From Candidatus Pelagibacter communis (GTDB taxonomy: Bacteria; Pseudomonadota; Alphaproteobacteria; Pelagibacterales; Pelagibacteraceae), in the NCBI RefSeq assembly GCF_001179965.1, contig NZ_CVSH01000052.1, forward strand, positions 141,220 to 205,219: DNA of 64,000 nucleotides, written 5' to 3'. The notes beneath the pieces were generated by a model. That model was not told where the DNA came from. It saw only the letters and a program-made list of their open reading frames with translations, and made no database searches. A program made the position numbers and the translations under genes. The number at the start of each line of letters is the position of its first letter. The stretch's first letter is position 1. This document shows positions 1-8,712 of this stretch, piece by piece.

Positions 1-325
1 AATAATTGTTTACAATTTTAACAGCATCTGGATTATAAAAATCATCAGCATTAAGAAATCCTACAATTTCACCTTTTGCTTTTTTAATTCCTTTATTCAT
101 TGCATCCCAAATTCCATTATCTTGCTCTATAATAATTTTATCAATTTTTTTTTCGTATTTTTTCAATATCTCTATTGTTTTATCAGTAGATCCACCGTCT
201 ATAATTATATACTCAATATAGTCATAATTTTGGTTTAAAACGCTTTGAATGGATCTTTCGATAGTTTGTTCAGCATTTTTTACAACTGTTATAATTGTAA
301 TTAAGTTATTTTTAAATTTTTGCAT
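1..325 (-). CDS. Glycosyltransferase family 2, C-terminal part cut by window edge
   Basis: Translating the minus strand from the ATG at 325 gives 108 codons that stay open to base 1. The N-terminus reads LITIITVVKNAEQTIERSI, then IIDGGSTDKT, then GIWDAMNKGI and a NADD motif, which is the nucleotide-sugar-binding GT-A core of family 2 transferases of the colanic-acid WcaA/WcaE type. The C-terminal half lies outside the window, so acceptor specificity cannot be judged. It is divergent from the GT4 gene at 365, with 39 bases between the two starts. It belongs to the surface-polysaccharide island. Confidence 0.85.
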   Translation of the reverse strand, partial: MQKFKNNLITIITVVKNAEQTIERSIQSVLNQNYDYIEYIIIDGGSTDKTIEILKKYEKKIDKIIIEQDNGIWDAMNKGIKKAKGEIVGFLNADDFYNPDAVKIVNNY

Positions 326-364
326 TCTTTTAAGATTTGAATATATACATAATAAGTAAAAATT

Positions 365-1516
365 ATGAAAAAAATATTTTTCTGGTCTCCCTATCTCTCA
401 AATGTTGCAACAATTAAAAATGTCCTAAACTCAGCAATGTCAATGAAAAAATACAATAAAAAGTCTCTTAATATTTCAATATTAGACGTTATTGGAGAAT
501 GGTCAAAGTATGAAAAAGAAATTCAGGCATTAAAAATTAATCTAATAAAAATGCCAGGTTTTAAATTAGATAAATTTTTTCCGATTGAGGGTTTTTTAAA
601 ATCAAGAATAATTTTTTTTTTAATATTTTTTTTTAAATTTTTTTCATTAAGAAAAATTATTAAATATGAAAAACCTGAATATTTTATAATACACTTACTA
701 TCTTTTTTACCTTTTACTTTAATGATTTTTTCAAATTTTGAAACTAGGTTTATTCTTAGAATATCTGGTTTACCAAAACTCACAATTTTAAGAAAATTAT
801 TTTGGAAAATAATATCAAAAAAAATTTATATGGTGACGTGCCCTTCATATAAAACTAAGCAAGATTTATTAAAAATGGGAATTTTTCCTGAAAAAATTTT
901 AAAAACACTTTATGATCCTATTATTGATGTTGATAAAATTAATAAAAATTTGATGAAAACAAATAAATATAATTTTTCAGATAAAAAATATTTTTTAAAT
1001 ATAGGAAGATTAACGAAGCAAAAAAATCAATTGTTATTATTAAAAGCTTTTTCGAAAATATCAAATTCAAATAAAGACTTAAATTTAGTAATAGTCGGAG
1101 AGGGAGAAGAAAGAAGTAAACTTGAAAGTTATATAAAGTCTAAAAACTTGGGCACCAAAGTTTTTCTGGTAGGTTATACTGAAAATGTCTATCCTTTAAT
1201 AAAAAAATCAATTGCAATTATATCAAGCTCTTTGTGGGAAGATCCGGGCGCAGTAATGATTGAGGCATCTTACTGTAACAAAAATGTCATTTCGTCAAAT
1301 TGTCCTAACGGACCAGAGGAATTTTTATCTTCTGATAGCGGAAATTACTTATTTAGAAATAACGATGTTGTATCACTTATTAATAAAATTAATTGTTTCT
1401 TAAACGATGATGAAAATAAGAAATTTTTACAAATTCTTTCTTGTAAAAAAAAAAGTAGAAATTACACAATATTTAAACACTATAAAAGATTAGTTTTATT
1501 ATTAAAATTAAATTAA
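365..1516 (+). CDS. Glycosyltransferase family 4 (GT-B)
   Basis: This 383-residue protein should transfer a sugar from a nucleotide donor to a growing surface glycan at the cytoplasmic face. The C-terminal Rossmann domain is clear: NIGRLTKQKN near residue 215, VIVGEGEE near 245, VFLVGYTENV near 268, and the donor-binding EX7E-type segment SSLWEDPGAVMIEAS near 290. The N-terminal acceptor domain is lysine/phenylalanine-rich with a hydrophobic stretch near residues 82-95 that may hold it at the membrane. The MraY-like gene starts 6 bases downstream, so the two are probably cotranscribed. Sugar specificity is unknown. Confidence 0.87.
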   Translation: MKKIFFWSPYLSNVATIKNVLNSAMSMKKYNKKSLNISILDVIGEWSKYEKEIQALKINLIKMPGFKLDKFFPIEGFLKSRIIFFLIFFFKFFSLRKIIKYEKPEYFIIHLLSFLPFTLMIFSNFETRFILRISGLPKLTILRKLFWKIISKKIYMVTCPSYKTKQDLLKMGIFPEKILKTLYDPIIDVDKINKNLMKTNKYNFSDKKYFLNIGRLTKQKNQLLLLKAFSKISNSNKDLNLVIVGEGEERSKLESYIKSKNLGTKVFLVGYTENVYPLIKKSIAIISSSLWEDPGAVMIEASYCNKNVISSNCPNGPEEFLSSDSGNYLFRNNDVVSLINKINCFLNDDENKKFLQILSCKKKSRNYTIFKHYKRLVLLLKLN

Positions 1517-1522
1517 GAAAAT

Positions 1523-2551
1523 ATGTATAAAGATTTTTTAACTTTATTTATAGTTGTTTCTTTATTTTTAGTTTACTTTTGTAGAAAAAATAATCTGTTA
1601 GTTGATTTTAAACTTGAAAAACACAAAAGATTTTCTTCCAAATTCAAAATTAATTCTATAGGTGGAATTCTTTTAATTAGTTTTTTTATATATGAATACT
1701 TATTTATAGATCAAAATTTTTCATTATTATTATTTCTTTTTTGTATTTTTTTTATTGGTTTAATGTCAGATGTAAAAAGATTGAATAGTGTAAGTTTAAG
1801 ATTTATTTTACAAATAGCATTAGTCATATTTTTTGCAAAAATTATTGGTTTAGAAATAACAAGTACCAGGATTGAATTTTTAGATTTAATTTTGTCTAAC
1901 AATCTTGCAAATGTTATTTTTGTTTCTTTCTGCTTGATGGTATTAATAAATGGTGGAAATTTTATAGATGGTTTGAATGGACTTTTAATAAAATATTTTT
2001 TATTAATCTATTTAGTTATATTTTTTAATTTTGACTATAATATAAATACAAATACAGACTTTTTATTAAATTTCATTATAGTTTTATCTTTAATATTGTT
2101 ATTAAATTTATGTGGATTTATATATATGGGTGACTCGGGGGCATATTTATTATCTTTGTTCACAGGCATCTATCTCATTAATTTCTCATATAACAATGAA
2201 TACATATCTCCTTTTTTAATCATTGTTCTATTATGGTACCCATGTTTTGAGCTTCTATTTTCAATGATTAGGAGATTTATAGATAAATCAGAAACATATA
2301 AGCCTGACACGAGCCATTTACATCAACTTGTATATTATTTTATTAAAAAAAATAAATTCAGTTATAAAAACTCAATAATTCACTTTATAACTTCTCTATT
2401 AATAAATTCTTATAACTTATTTATCTTTATATTTGCTATGCATTTTATTTATAATTCAAAAGTATTAATTTTAATGATTATGACAAATATATTTATATAC
2501 GTTTTATTATATATTTTTCTAAAAAAAAAATATCAAATGGATAATCAATAA
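1523..2551 (+). CDS. MraY/WecA-like polyprenyl-phosphate sugar-1-phosphate transferase
   Basis: This is a polytopic membrane protein of 342 residues with roughly ten hydrophobic segments, the usual size and layout of the family that moves a sugar-1-phosphate from a UDP-sugar to undecaprenyl phosphate. Family motifs are visible: NGGNFIDGLNGLL near residue 142 (Asp-containing catalytic loop), YMGDSGAYLL near 200, and the His loop SHLHQLVYY near 265. MraY of peptidoglycan synthesis would sit in a division and cell-wall cluster, so the glycan-island context favours an O-antigen-type initiating enzyme (WecA/WbpL-like). It lies between the GT4 gene and a large membrane protein, all plus strand. Confidence 0.84.
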   Translation: MYKDFLTLFIVVSLFLVYFCRKNNLLVDFKLEKHKRFSSKFKINSIGGILLISFFIYEYLFIDQNFSLLLFLFCIFFIGLMSDVKRLNSVSLRFILQIALVIFFAKIIGLEITSTRIEFLDLILSNNLANVIFVSFCLMVLINGGNFIDGLNGLLIKYFLLIYLVIFFNFDYNINTNTDFLLNFIIVLSLILLLNLCGFIYMGDSGAYLLSLFTGIYLINFSYNNEYISPFLIIVLLWYPCFELLFSMIRRFIDKSETYKPDTSHLHQLVYYFIKKNKFSYKNSIIHFITSLLINSYNLFIFIFAMHFIYNSKVLILMIMTNIFIYVLLYIFLKKKYQMDNQ

Positions 2552-2559
2552 ATTTGTGC

Positions 2560-4227
2560 ATGGAGTTTTTAAAATTTATAATTATTTATACACTTCTGAC
2601 TGTATCAATAATTGGATATGGACTAATTTTTTCAAAAAAATTCACGAGTTTTAATAATTTTCAATATGAAAATATTTCTATAGGGTATGTGGGTCTTTTT
2701 GGAATTTTTCTCTCGATAATTATATCCTATTTAACAAATTTATTCTTTCCACATAATAATTTACATAATCTTTTTTTCATCTTCATTGGAATAATTATTT
2801 TTTTTCTTCTTCAAAATAAAGTTAAAAAGCAATTTATTTCCAAGTACTTTATTTTTTCATACTTAATATCTTTTTTTGCAATTTTTTATTTTAAAAGTCA
2901 TGACGATTTTTCATACTATCATCTCAGTTTAATAAATAATATTACAGAAAATAAGATTGAATTTGGTCTATCGCATTTTGATATAGCTTTTAATCATGTA
3001 TCCTCATTATTTTATTTTCATTCTTTATTTAAAACTTTATTTACGGGTGATTATTATTATCAAATTGGGCAATTGAGTATTGTAATATTCGTAAATACAA
3101 TCTTACTTGAAAATATATTCAAAAAGAATTCTTCTAAACCACTTGATATAAGCTTCTTTTTAAGCATATTTTTATTAATTCTAATTAATATTTTCTTTTA
3201 TAGATTAGCTGAACACGGAACCGACAGATCAGCTCAAATATTATTTTTTTTGGCCTTTATCTTAGTAATAAATTTGATTAATGAAAATAAAATCGAAAAA
3301 AAAATTTTTGAATTATTAATAATTATTTTTAGCTTAATAATATCAATTAAATCATTTTATATATTATACTCTGTTTTATTTTTTATCATTTATTTCAAGT
3401 TTTTTAAAATAACAGAAACTTTTAAAATTTTTTCAGTTTTTCCCGTCGCGTATTTCAGTTTACTAATAATATCTTTAATGATTTTAAGTAATATAGCTGC
3501 ATCAGGGTGCCTATTGTATCCAATATCCCTTACATGTTTTGAAAGTTTTTTTTGGGGATATGGAAAAGATCAAGTAGTAGGAGTAATGCAATGGTATGAA
3601 ATATGGTCAAAAGCAGGTGCAACTCCAAATTATAGAGTTGATAATTTTGAGGAATATCTTAGAAATTTTAATTGGGTTTCTAACTGGGTAGATAAATATT
3701 TTTTTAATAAATTTTCTGATTTTTTTTTGGGAGTAATATTTTCAATCTTTATTTTATACTTATGTTTTTTTCCAAAAAATAAAAATTTAAAAAACTTTAA
3801 AAAATATTTTATTATTTATTTCATACTAATATTATTATTAATAGAATGGTTTTGGAATCACCCAGCATTAAGATATGGAGGATTTGTTTTGGTCTTTCTG
3901 ATTATGACTTTTCCATTTGCAATTTTATTTAAAAATCAAAAATTTACTTTTAAAAAAAAACTTTTACAAATTAAACTAATACTATTGATTATTTTTATAG
4001 TATTTTCTTTTCGAAACGTAAATAGACTAATTAATGAATATAATATTTACAATTATAATTTTCTTAAAAATCCAAATTATTCGATTGATAAAGATTATTA
4101 TACTATGCAAAATGCAAAGAAAAACCTTTTTAAAGATCTAAGTAAATGCGATGAAAATAACTCTTTAGGGAAAATTAAGTGTAAAAAAATTTTAAATTAT
4201 AATTTTTACTATAATTCTAAAAATTAA
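2560..4227 (+). CDS. Large polytopic membrane protein, possible GT-C or polymerase-type enzyme
   Basis: A 555-residue protein with more than ten hydrophobic segments. I chose the ATG at 2560 over a TTG six bases upstream. An early loop reads SHDDFSYYHLSLINN, followed by EFGLSHFDIAFNHVSS; a later loop reads ASGCLLYPISLTCFES. That arrangement resembles large membrane proteins of the LIC_10190 type and, more loosely, lipid-linked GT-C glycosyltransferases or O-antigen polymerases, in which an acidic HDD loop is catalytic. This family assignment is inference from pattern memory. It abuts the convergent glycosyltransferase at 4228 with no gap. Confidence 0.72.
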   Translation: MEFLKFIIIYTLLTVSIIGYGLIFSKKFTSFNNFQYENISIGYVGLFGIFLSIIISYLTNLFFPHNNLHNLFFIFIGIIIFFLLQNKVKKQFISKYFIFSYLISFFAIFYFKSHDDFSYYHLSLINNITENKIEFGLSHFDIAFNHVSSLFYFHSLFKTLFTGDYYYQIGQLSIVIFVNTILLENIFKKNSSKPLDISFFLSIFLLILINIFFYRLAEHGTDRSAQILFFLAFILVINLINENKIEKKIFELLIIIFSLIISIKSFYILYSVLFFIIYFKFFKITETFKIFSVFPVAYFSLLIISLMILSNIAASGCLLYPISLTCFESFFWGYGKDQVVGVMQWYEIWSKAGATPNYRVDNFEEYLRNFNWVSNWVDKYFFNKFSDFFLGVIFSIFILYLCFFPKNKNLKNFKKYFIIYFILILLLIEWFWNHPALRYGGFVLVFLIMTFPFAILFKNQKFTFKKKLLQIKLILLIIFIVFSFRNVNRLINEYNIYNYNFLKNPNYSIDKDYYTMQNAKKNLFKDLSKCDENNSLGKIKCKKILNYNFYYNSKN

Positions 4228-4971
4228 TTAAATTTTTCTCTTTATCGAATTAATACCAAGTAATATAAGATAATATAAAGATTTAATAAGATTAAATTTT
4301 TCATATTCCATAAAAACCGCAAAACCATCGGATAATTTTTGATAAAAGTTTGACGATAATGAGTTTTTTGTCTTATTCCATACAACTAAGCTTTGTGGAA
4401 AATTATAAGCATTTATATTATTTTTTGTAATTTTAAGCCATGCAACATAGTCCTCTTTAGTTTTAAGAGGTGGAAATAGTTCCTCCATAATTATTTTTTT
4501 GTTTAATTGAACCGTTGATAATCCAATTTCATTTGAACCTAGCAAATCTTTGTAATCTAAAACAGATTTAGGACTTTTTACATTGATTGTTTTCTCCTTA
4601 GAAACTACCTTGTCATAATTGCAAAACGTAAAATCATAATTATTTTCTTGCATAAATTTAGTTTGTCTTTCCAGTTTCTCAGGTAGCCAAAAATCATCAG
4701 AGTCCACAAAAGCAATAATTTTACCCTTAGCATGTTTGATGCCTATATTTCTTGAAATACCAGCACCTAAATTCTTCGAATTTTTAATAATTTTAATTTT
4801 AGGATTTTTTTTAAAATCACTTTCTATCTCAAATAAATCGTTTAAATTTTCATCATCATAAATCAAAATAACTTCAAAGTCTTTGAATGATTGGCTTAAA
4901 ATAGAATTAATAGTTTTTTTAACATAATTTATTTTTCTATAGTAAGGTAATATGATACTAACAAATGGCAT
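4228..4971 (-). CDS. Glycosyltransferase family 2
   Basis: A 247-residue GT-A transferase. The N-terminus SIILPYYRKINYVKKTINSI, the segment SQSFKDFEVILIYDDEN, NLGAGISRNIGIKHAKG and AFVDSDDFWLPEKL (DxD near residue 92, binding the metal and nucleotide-sugar) are diagnostic of family 2. The C-terminus has a short hydrophobic stretch (LIKSLYYLILLGI) that may dock on the inner membrane. It is the only minus-strand gene between 365 and 8554, convergent with the membrane protein before it and divergent from the transferase at 5030. The acceptor is unknown. Confidence 0.85.
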   Translation of the reverse strand: MPFVSIILPYYRKINYVKKTINSILSQSFKDFEVILIYDDENLNDLFEIESDFKKNPKIKIIKNSKNLGAGISRNIGIKHAKGKIIAFVDSDDFWLPEKLERQTKFMQENNYDFTFCNYDKVVSKEKTINVKSPKSVLDYKDLLGSNEIGLSTVQLNKKIIMEELFPPLKTKEDYVAWLKITKNNINAYNFPQSLVVWNKTKNSLSSNFYQKLSDGFAVFMEYEKFNLIKSLYYLILLGINSIKRKI

Positions 4972-5029
4972 TATTTAATAAGTTAATAATGAAATACTAT
5001 TATACATCATAAATATATTAAATAAGATA

Positions 5030-5704
5030 ATGAAAGATTTAACTTTGATAATTCCAGCAAAAAAAGAGGCTGAGTCTCTTCCGATTTTCTTGAAAGAAAT
5101 AGAGAAATATGAATGCAAAAAACTAATAGTGCTTCAGAAAGAAGACTTAGAAACAAAAAAATCAATAGAAAATATTAAAAATATAGAAATCTACGAACAA
5201 AATAATAATGGATATGGTAGTGCCTTAATTGAAGGTATTAATTCTGTTAAAACAGATTATTGTTGCATAATTAATGCAGATGGTTCTATGGACCCTAAAT
5301 ATCTAGAAGATATGAAAAAACAATGTACAAATTTGGATTTTGTTTTTGGTTCAAGATATCAAAAACCAGGGGGAGGAAGCGAAGACGATGATGTAGTTAC
5401 ATCAATTGGTAATTTCGTATTTACTTTATCAGGTAATATTTTATTTAATTTAAAAATAACAGATATTTTATTTACTTATATTCTAGGAAAAACTTCTTCT
5501 TTCAAAAATTTAGATTTAAATAATTTTGACTTTAGAATTTGTGTTGAAATTCCAATTAAGGCTAAATTTAGAAAAATGAATTATATTTGTGTACCTAGCT
5601 TTGAAAGAGAGAGAATAGGCGGAAAAAAGAAAGTTAATGCATTAAAAGATGGATTGCTTATCCTTTCTGAAATTGTTAAATATTTTTTGAAATTAAAGAA
5701 ATAA
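5030..5704 (+). CDS. Glycosyltransferase family 2, dolichol-phosphate-mannose-synthase-like
   Basis: A 224-residue protein opening with LTLIIPAKKEAESLPIFLKE and carrying NADGSMDPKYLEDM near residue 84. The form (D/N)ADGSxDP is typical of polyprenyl-phosphate mannose/glucose synthases rather than of polymerising GT2 enzymes. FVFGSRYQKPGG near residue 105 matches the same group, as does a following hydrophobic stretch (FTLSGNILFNLKITDIL). The likely role is either charging a lipid carrier with hexose or direct transfer in glycan assembly. It starts the run 5030-8554, eight bases before gmd. Confidence 0.83.
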   Translation: MKDLTLIIPAKKEAESLPIFLKEIEKYECKKLIVLQKEDLETKKSIENIKNIEIYEQNNNGYGSALIEGINSVKTDYCCIINADGSMDPKYLEDMKKQCTNLDFVFGSRYQKPGGGSEDDDVVTSIGNFVFTLSGNILFNLKITDILFTYILGKTSSFKNLDLNNFDFRICVEIPIKAKFRKMNYICVPSFERERIGGKKKVNALKDGLLILSEIVKYFLKLKK

Positions 5705-5712
5705 ATATTTAA

Positions 5713-6753
5713 ATGAAAAAAGTCGCACTAATTTTTGGTATTACTGGTCAAGATGGATCATATTTAGCTGAATTTCTATTAAAAAAAAAATATATAGTTC
5801 ATGGAGTAAAAAGAAGATCATCATCAATTAATACTGGAAGAATTGACCATATTTATCAAGATCCACAGATTAAAAAAAGAACATTTATTTTACATTATGG
5901 AGATATCACAGATTCATTATTAGTAACCAGATTGATTAAAGAAATTAAACCTAATGAAATTTATAATTTAGCCGCCCAATCTCATGTACAAGTATCTTTT
6001 GAGTCACCAGAATATACAGCAAATGCAGATGCTTTAGGAGCACTAAGAATACTTGAAGCAATTAGATTCAATAAATTAGAAAAAAAAACCAAATATTATC
6101 AAGCAGGCACATCAGAACTATATGGAAGAAATGAAAAAACTCCTCAAAATGAAAGAACAAACTTTCATCCTGCAAGCCCATATGGTGTTGCAAAACTTTA
6201 TGCGCATTGGATTACGATCAACTATAAAGAAGCCTATAATATATTTGCTTGTAACGGTATTTTGTTTAATCATGAAAGCCCAAGAAGAGGAGAAACTTTC
6301 GTCACTCAAAAAATTGTTCAAGCTTTATGCAGAATTAAAAAAAAAAAGCAAAGGATATTATATCTTGGTAATTTATATGCCAAAAGAGATTGGGGGCATG
6401 CAAGAGACTATGTTGAGGCAATGTGGCTTATGTTGCAACAAAAAAAACCTATTGATTTAGTAATATCAACAGGCAAGCAATCTACTGTTAAAAATTTTGT
6501 CAACAAGGTTTCAAAAAAACTAGATATGAAATTAAGTTGGAAAGGTAAAGGAATATCTGAAAAAGCAGTTGATCAAAATGGAAAAACTATAGTTGCTTGC
6601 GATAAAAATTATTATAGGCCTTTAGAGGTAAACAACCTTCTAGGAGATTCAAGAAAAGCTAGAAAATTACTTAATTGGAAGCCAAAAACTGGACTTGATG
6701 ATTTAATTTCTGAGATGGTAAATTTAGAAATAAATAGGTTTGACTATAAATGA
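5713..6753 (+). CDS. gmd: GDP-mannose 4,6-dehydratase
   Basis: Converts GDP-D-mannose to GDP-4-keto-6-deoxymannose, the first committed step to GDP-L-fucose. The 346-residue length is normal. The Rossmann start GITGQDGSYLAEFLL, the cofactor segment KRRSSSINTGRIDH, the catalytic SELYGR segment, YGVAKLYAHW (YxxxK) and NHESPRRGETFVTQKI are nearly invariant features of Gmd. Its stop overlaps the wcaG start by four bases (ATGA), so translation is probably coupled. A deoxyhexose on the cell surface is the expected end use. Confidence 0.96.
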   Translation: MKKVALIFGITGQDGSYLAEFLLKKKYIVHGVKRRSSSINTGRIDHIYQDPQIKKRTFILHYGDITDSLLVTRLIKEIKPNEIYNLAAQSHVQVSFESPEYTANADALGALRILEAIRFNKLEKKTKYYQAGTSELYGRNEKTPQNERTNFHPASPYGVAKLYAHWITINYKEAYNIFACNGILFNHESPRRGETFVTQKIVQALCRIKKKKQRILYLGNLYAKRDWGHARDYVEAMWLMLQQKKPIDLVISTGKQSTVKNFVNKVSKKLDMKLSWKGKGISEKAVDQNGKTIVACDKNYYRPLEVNNLLGDSRKARKLLNWKPKTGLDDLISEMVNLEINRFDYK

Positions 6754-7676
6754 GTATTTTTTTAGCTGGACATAAAGGTCTGGTAGGTTCAGCGATTTTA
6801 AGGAAACTGAGAAAAAAAAATTATAAAAAAATAATCACAATAAGTAGAAAAAATCTTGATTTACTAGACCAAAAAGCAGTCCACAGTTTTTTAAAAAAAA
6901 AAAAACCAAAAGTTGTTATAATTGCAGCTGCAAAAGTTGGTGGGGTTTATCATAACAATACTCATGGTGCTGATTTCATTTATGAGAATTTGCAAATACA
7001 AAATAATTTAATTCATGGAAGTTTTAAGAATAAAGTAAAAAAGGTTATTTTTCTTGGATCAAGTTGTATTTATCCAAAAAAATCCAAGCAACCTATTAAG
7101 GAAAAATACCTTTTAACAGGAAAATTAGAAGAAACGAACGAACCTTACGCTGTAGCAAAAATAGCCGGAGTAAAAATGTGTGAGGCTTATAATAAACAAT
7201 ATAAAACTAAATATTTGAGTCTAATGCCAACGAACACTTATGGTCCCAATGATAATTACCATACAAATAACTCTCATTTTTTCCCCGCATTAATTAAAAA
7301 AGCTCACGAATGTAAAATTAAAAAGCAAAAAATATTTAAAGTTTGGGGTAGCGGAAAGCCATTAAGAGAATTAATTTTTGTTGACGATATTGCTGATGCA
7401 TGTATTTTTTTTATGAACAAAAATATAAAAGATACAATTATTAATATAGGGACTGGTAAGGATATGAGGATTAAAGATTATGTTAATTTTTTAATAAAAA
7501 AATTGAAACTTAAAGTGAATATTAAATATGACAATAAAAAGCCTGATGGAGTTTTTAGAAAAGTTCTTGATGTAAATCTTGCAAGAAAATATGGATGGAA
7601 ATCTAAAATATCTTTAGAAAAAGGTTTTGATATCACATATAAAGATTTTGAAAAAAAATATAAAAAAAACCAATGA
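6750..7676 (+). CDS. wcaG: GDP-L-fucose synthase
   Basis: A 308-residue SDR enzyme that epimerises and reduces GDP-4-keto-6-deoxymannose to GDP-L-fucose using NADPH. Seen: the dinucleotide motif GHKGLVGSAI, AAAKVGGV, LGSSCIYPKKSKQPIKE, YAVAKIAGVKMCEAY (catalytic YxxxK) and PTNTYGPNDNY, all characteristic of the WcaG/Fcl family. The four-base overlaps with gmd upstream and with the SDR gene downstream indicate one transcript. With gmd it makes a complete two-step GDP-fucose route from GDP-mannose. Confidence 0.95.
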   Translation: MSIFLAGHKGLVGSAILRKLRKKNYKKIITISRKNLDLLDQKAVHSFLKKKKPKVVIIAAAKVGGVYHNNTHGADFIYENLQIQNNLIHGSFKNKVKKVIFLGSSCIYPKKSKQPIKEKYLLTGKLEETNEPYAVAKIAGVKMCEAYNKQYKTKYLSLMPTNTYGPNDNYHTNNSHFFPALIKKAHECKIKKQKIFKVWGSGKPLRELIFVDDIADACIFFMNKNIKDTIINIGTGKDMRIKDYVNFLIKKLKLKVNIKYDNKKPDGVFRKVLDVNLARKYGWKSKISLEKGFDITYKDFEKKYKKNQ

Positions 7677-8554
7677 AAAACATTCTTGTTGTAACAGGTG
7701 GTGCAGGATTTGTTGGATCAAATTTAATAAGTTATTTAATAAAAAAGACAAATCATAAAATTATCTCAATAGATAATTATAGCTCTGGGTCAAAAAAAAA
7801 TCATATTAAAAATCCAAGAGTTAAATATTTTTCATCACATACAAGAAATATTTCTCAGATATTGAAGAAACCAAAAAATATAAATGCAATTTTTCACTTT
7901 GGTGAGTTTGCAAGAATTTATCAAAGTTTTTTGAAAATGGATCAATGTTTAGACTCAAATAATATAGGCACAAATGCAGTATTTAATTTTTGTTTAATTA
8001 ATAAAATAAAACTTATCTATAGCGCAACCTCAGCATCACTGGGAAATCGTGGTAAAGATAAAAATCTTTCCCCTTATGCTTTTTCAAAATCTCAAAATTT
8101 AGAATTGCTTGAGAATTTAAAAAAGTGGTTTAAGTTTAAGTACGAAATAATTTATTTTTATAATGTATATGGTCCAAAACAGATAAGTCTAGGTAGCATG
8201 GCTACAGTTATAGGAATATTTGAAAATTGTTTCAAAAAAAAAAAATTTTTACCAGTTGTAAAACCTGGTACTCAAACTAGAAGATTTACTCACATAGATG
8301 ATACAATAAAGGTTTGCTATCTTGCTTGGAAAAATAATTTATGTAGACATTATAGTATCTCACACAGAGAAAGCTATTCCATCTTGCAAGTAGCAAAGCT
8401 TTTTAAAAAAAAAATAAAATTTTTACCAAGAAGATCTGGTGAAAGGTATGCATCTGCATTAACAAACATGAATCTTTCAAATCGTGTCTATAAATACTTT
8501 GGTAAGAAAAAATTAAAGGATTATGTAGAAGATTTTATTAAAAATAATCAATAA
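7673..8554 (+). CDS. NAD-dependent epimerase/dehydratase (extended SDR)
   Basis: A 293-residue nucleotide-sugar SDR with GGAGFVGSNLISYL at the N-terminus, an acidic residue after strand two (IDNYSSG, predicting NAD), a catalytic serine segment YSATSASLG, and YAFSK (YxxxK) near residue 142. YNVYGPKQ and RRFTHIDDT are the usual substrate-domain motifs of UDP-glucose 4-epimerase-like enzymes. The substrate cannot be assigned; a 4-epimerase or a UDP-glucuronate/heptose-type enzyme are both possible. It overlaps wcaG by four bases and is the last plus-strand gene before the 5S rRNA. Confidence 0.83.
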   Translation: MKNILVVTGGAGFVGSNLISYLIKKTNHKIISIDNYSSGSKKNHIKNPRVKYFSSHTRNISQILKKPKNINAIFHFGEFARIYQSFLKMDQCLDSNNIGTNAVFNFCLINKIKLIYSATSASLGNRGKDKNLSPYAFSKSQNLELLENLKKWFKFKYEIIYFYNVYGPKQISLGSMATVIGIFENCFKKKKFLPVVKPGTQTRRFTHIDDTIKVCYLAWKNNLCRHYSISHRESYSILQVAKLFKKKIKFLPRRSGERYASALTNMNLSNRVYKYFGKKKLKDYVEDFIKNNQ

Positions 8555-8561
8555 TTTATTG

Positions 8562-8589
8562 TTGATTTTAAGTTTTTTTTAAATATAAA
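8562..8589 (+). promoter_or_regulatory. Possible promoter of the lone 5S rRNA gene
   Basis: TTGATT at 8562-8567 and TATAAA at 8584-8589 are separated by 16 bases just ahead of the 5S gene. The second box ends only about four bases before the expected mature 5' end, which is close, and the region is so A+T-rich that such boxes arise by chance. A separate promoter is expected because no other rRNA gene is nearby. Confidence 0.3.
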
Positions 8590-8593
8590 TTCA

Positions 8594-8712
8594 GTGCCTG
8601 GTGATTATTGCGAAGGTGTAATACCCGATCCCATTCCGAACTCGGAAGTCAAGCCCTTCTGCGCCGATGGTACTTTGTCTTAAGACATGGAAGAGTAGGA
8701 CGTTGCCAGGCT
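8594..8712 (+). rRNA. rrf: 5S ribosomal RNA, standing alone
   Basis: The conserved 5S body is readable: the closing helix GCCUGG/CCAGGC at 8596-8601 and 8706-8711, CGAAGGTGTAATACCCGATC followed by CCATTCCGAACTCGGAAGTC, and GCGCCGATGGTAC further on. About 119 bases is normal length. No 16S or 23S sequence occurs anywhere in the window, so the gene is detached from the rest of the rRNA operon. I recall the same split in SAR11 genomes, where a hypervariable island lies between 23S and 5S. The convergent glycosyltransferase stop codon at 8711-8713 overlaps its last two bases. Exact ends are uncertain by a few bases. Confidence 0.95.

Noticed and set aside
6122..6460. A 112-codon plus-strand frame inside gmd
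   Set aside because: Gmd catalytic motifs run through this region in the correct frame; the alternative translation has no conserved features.
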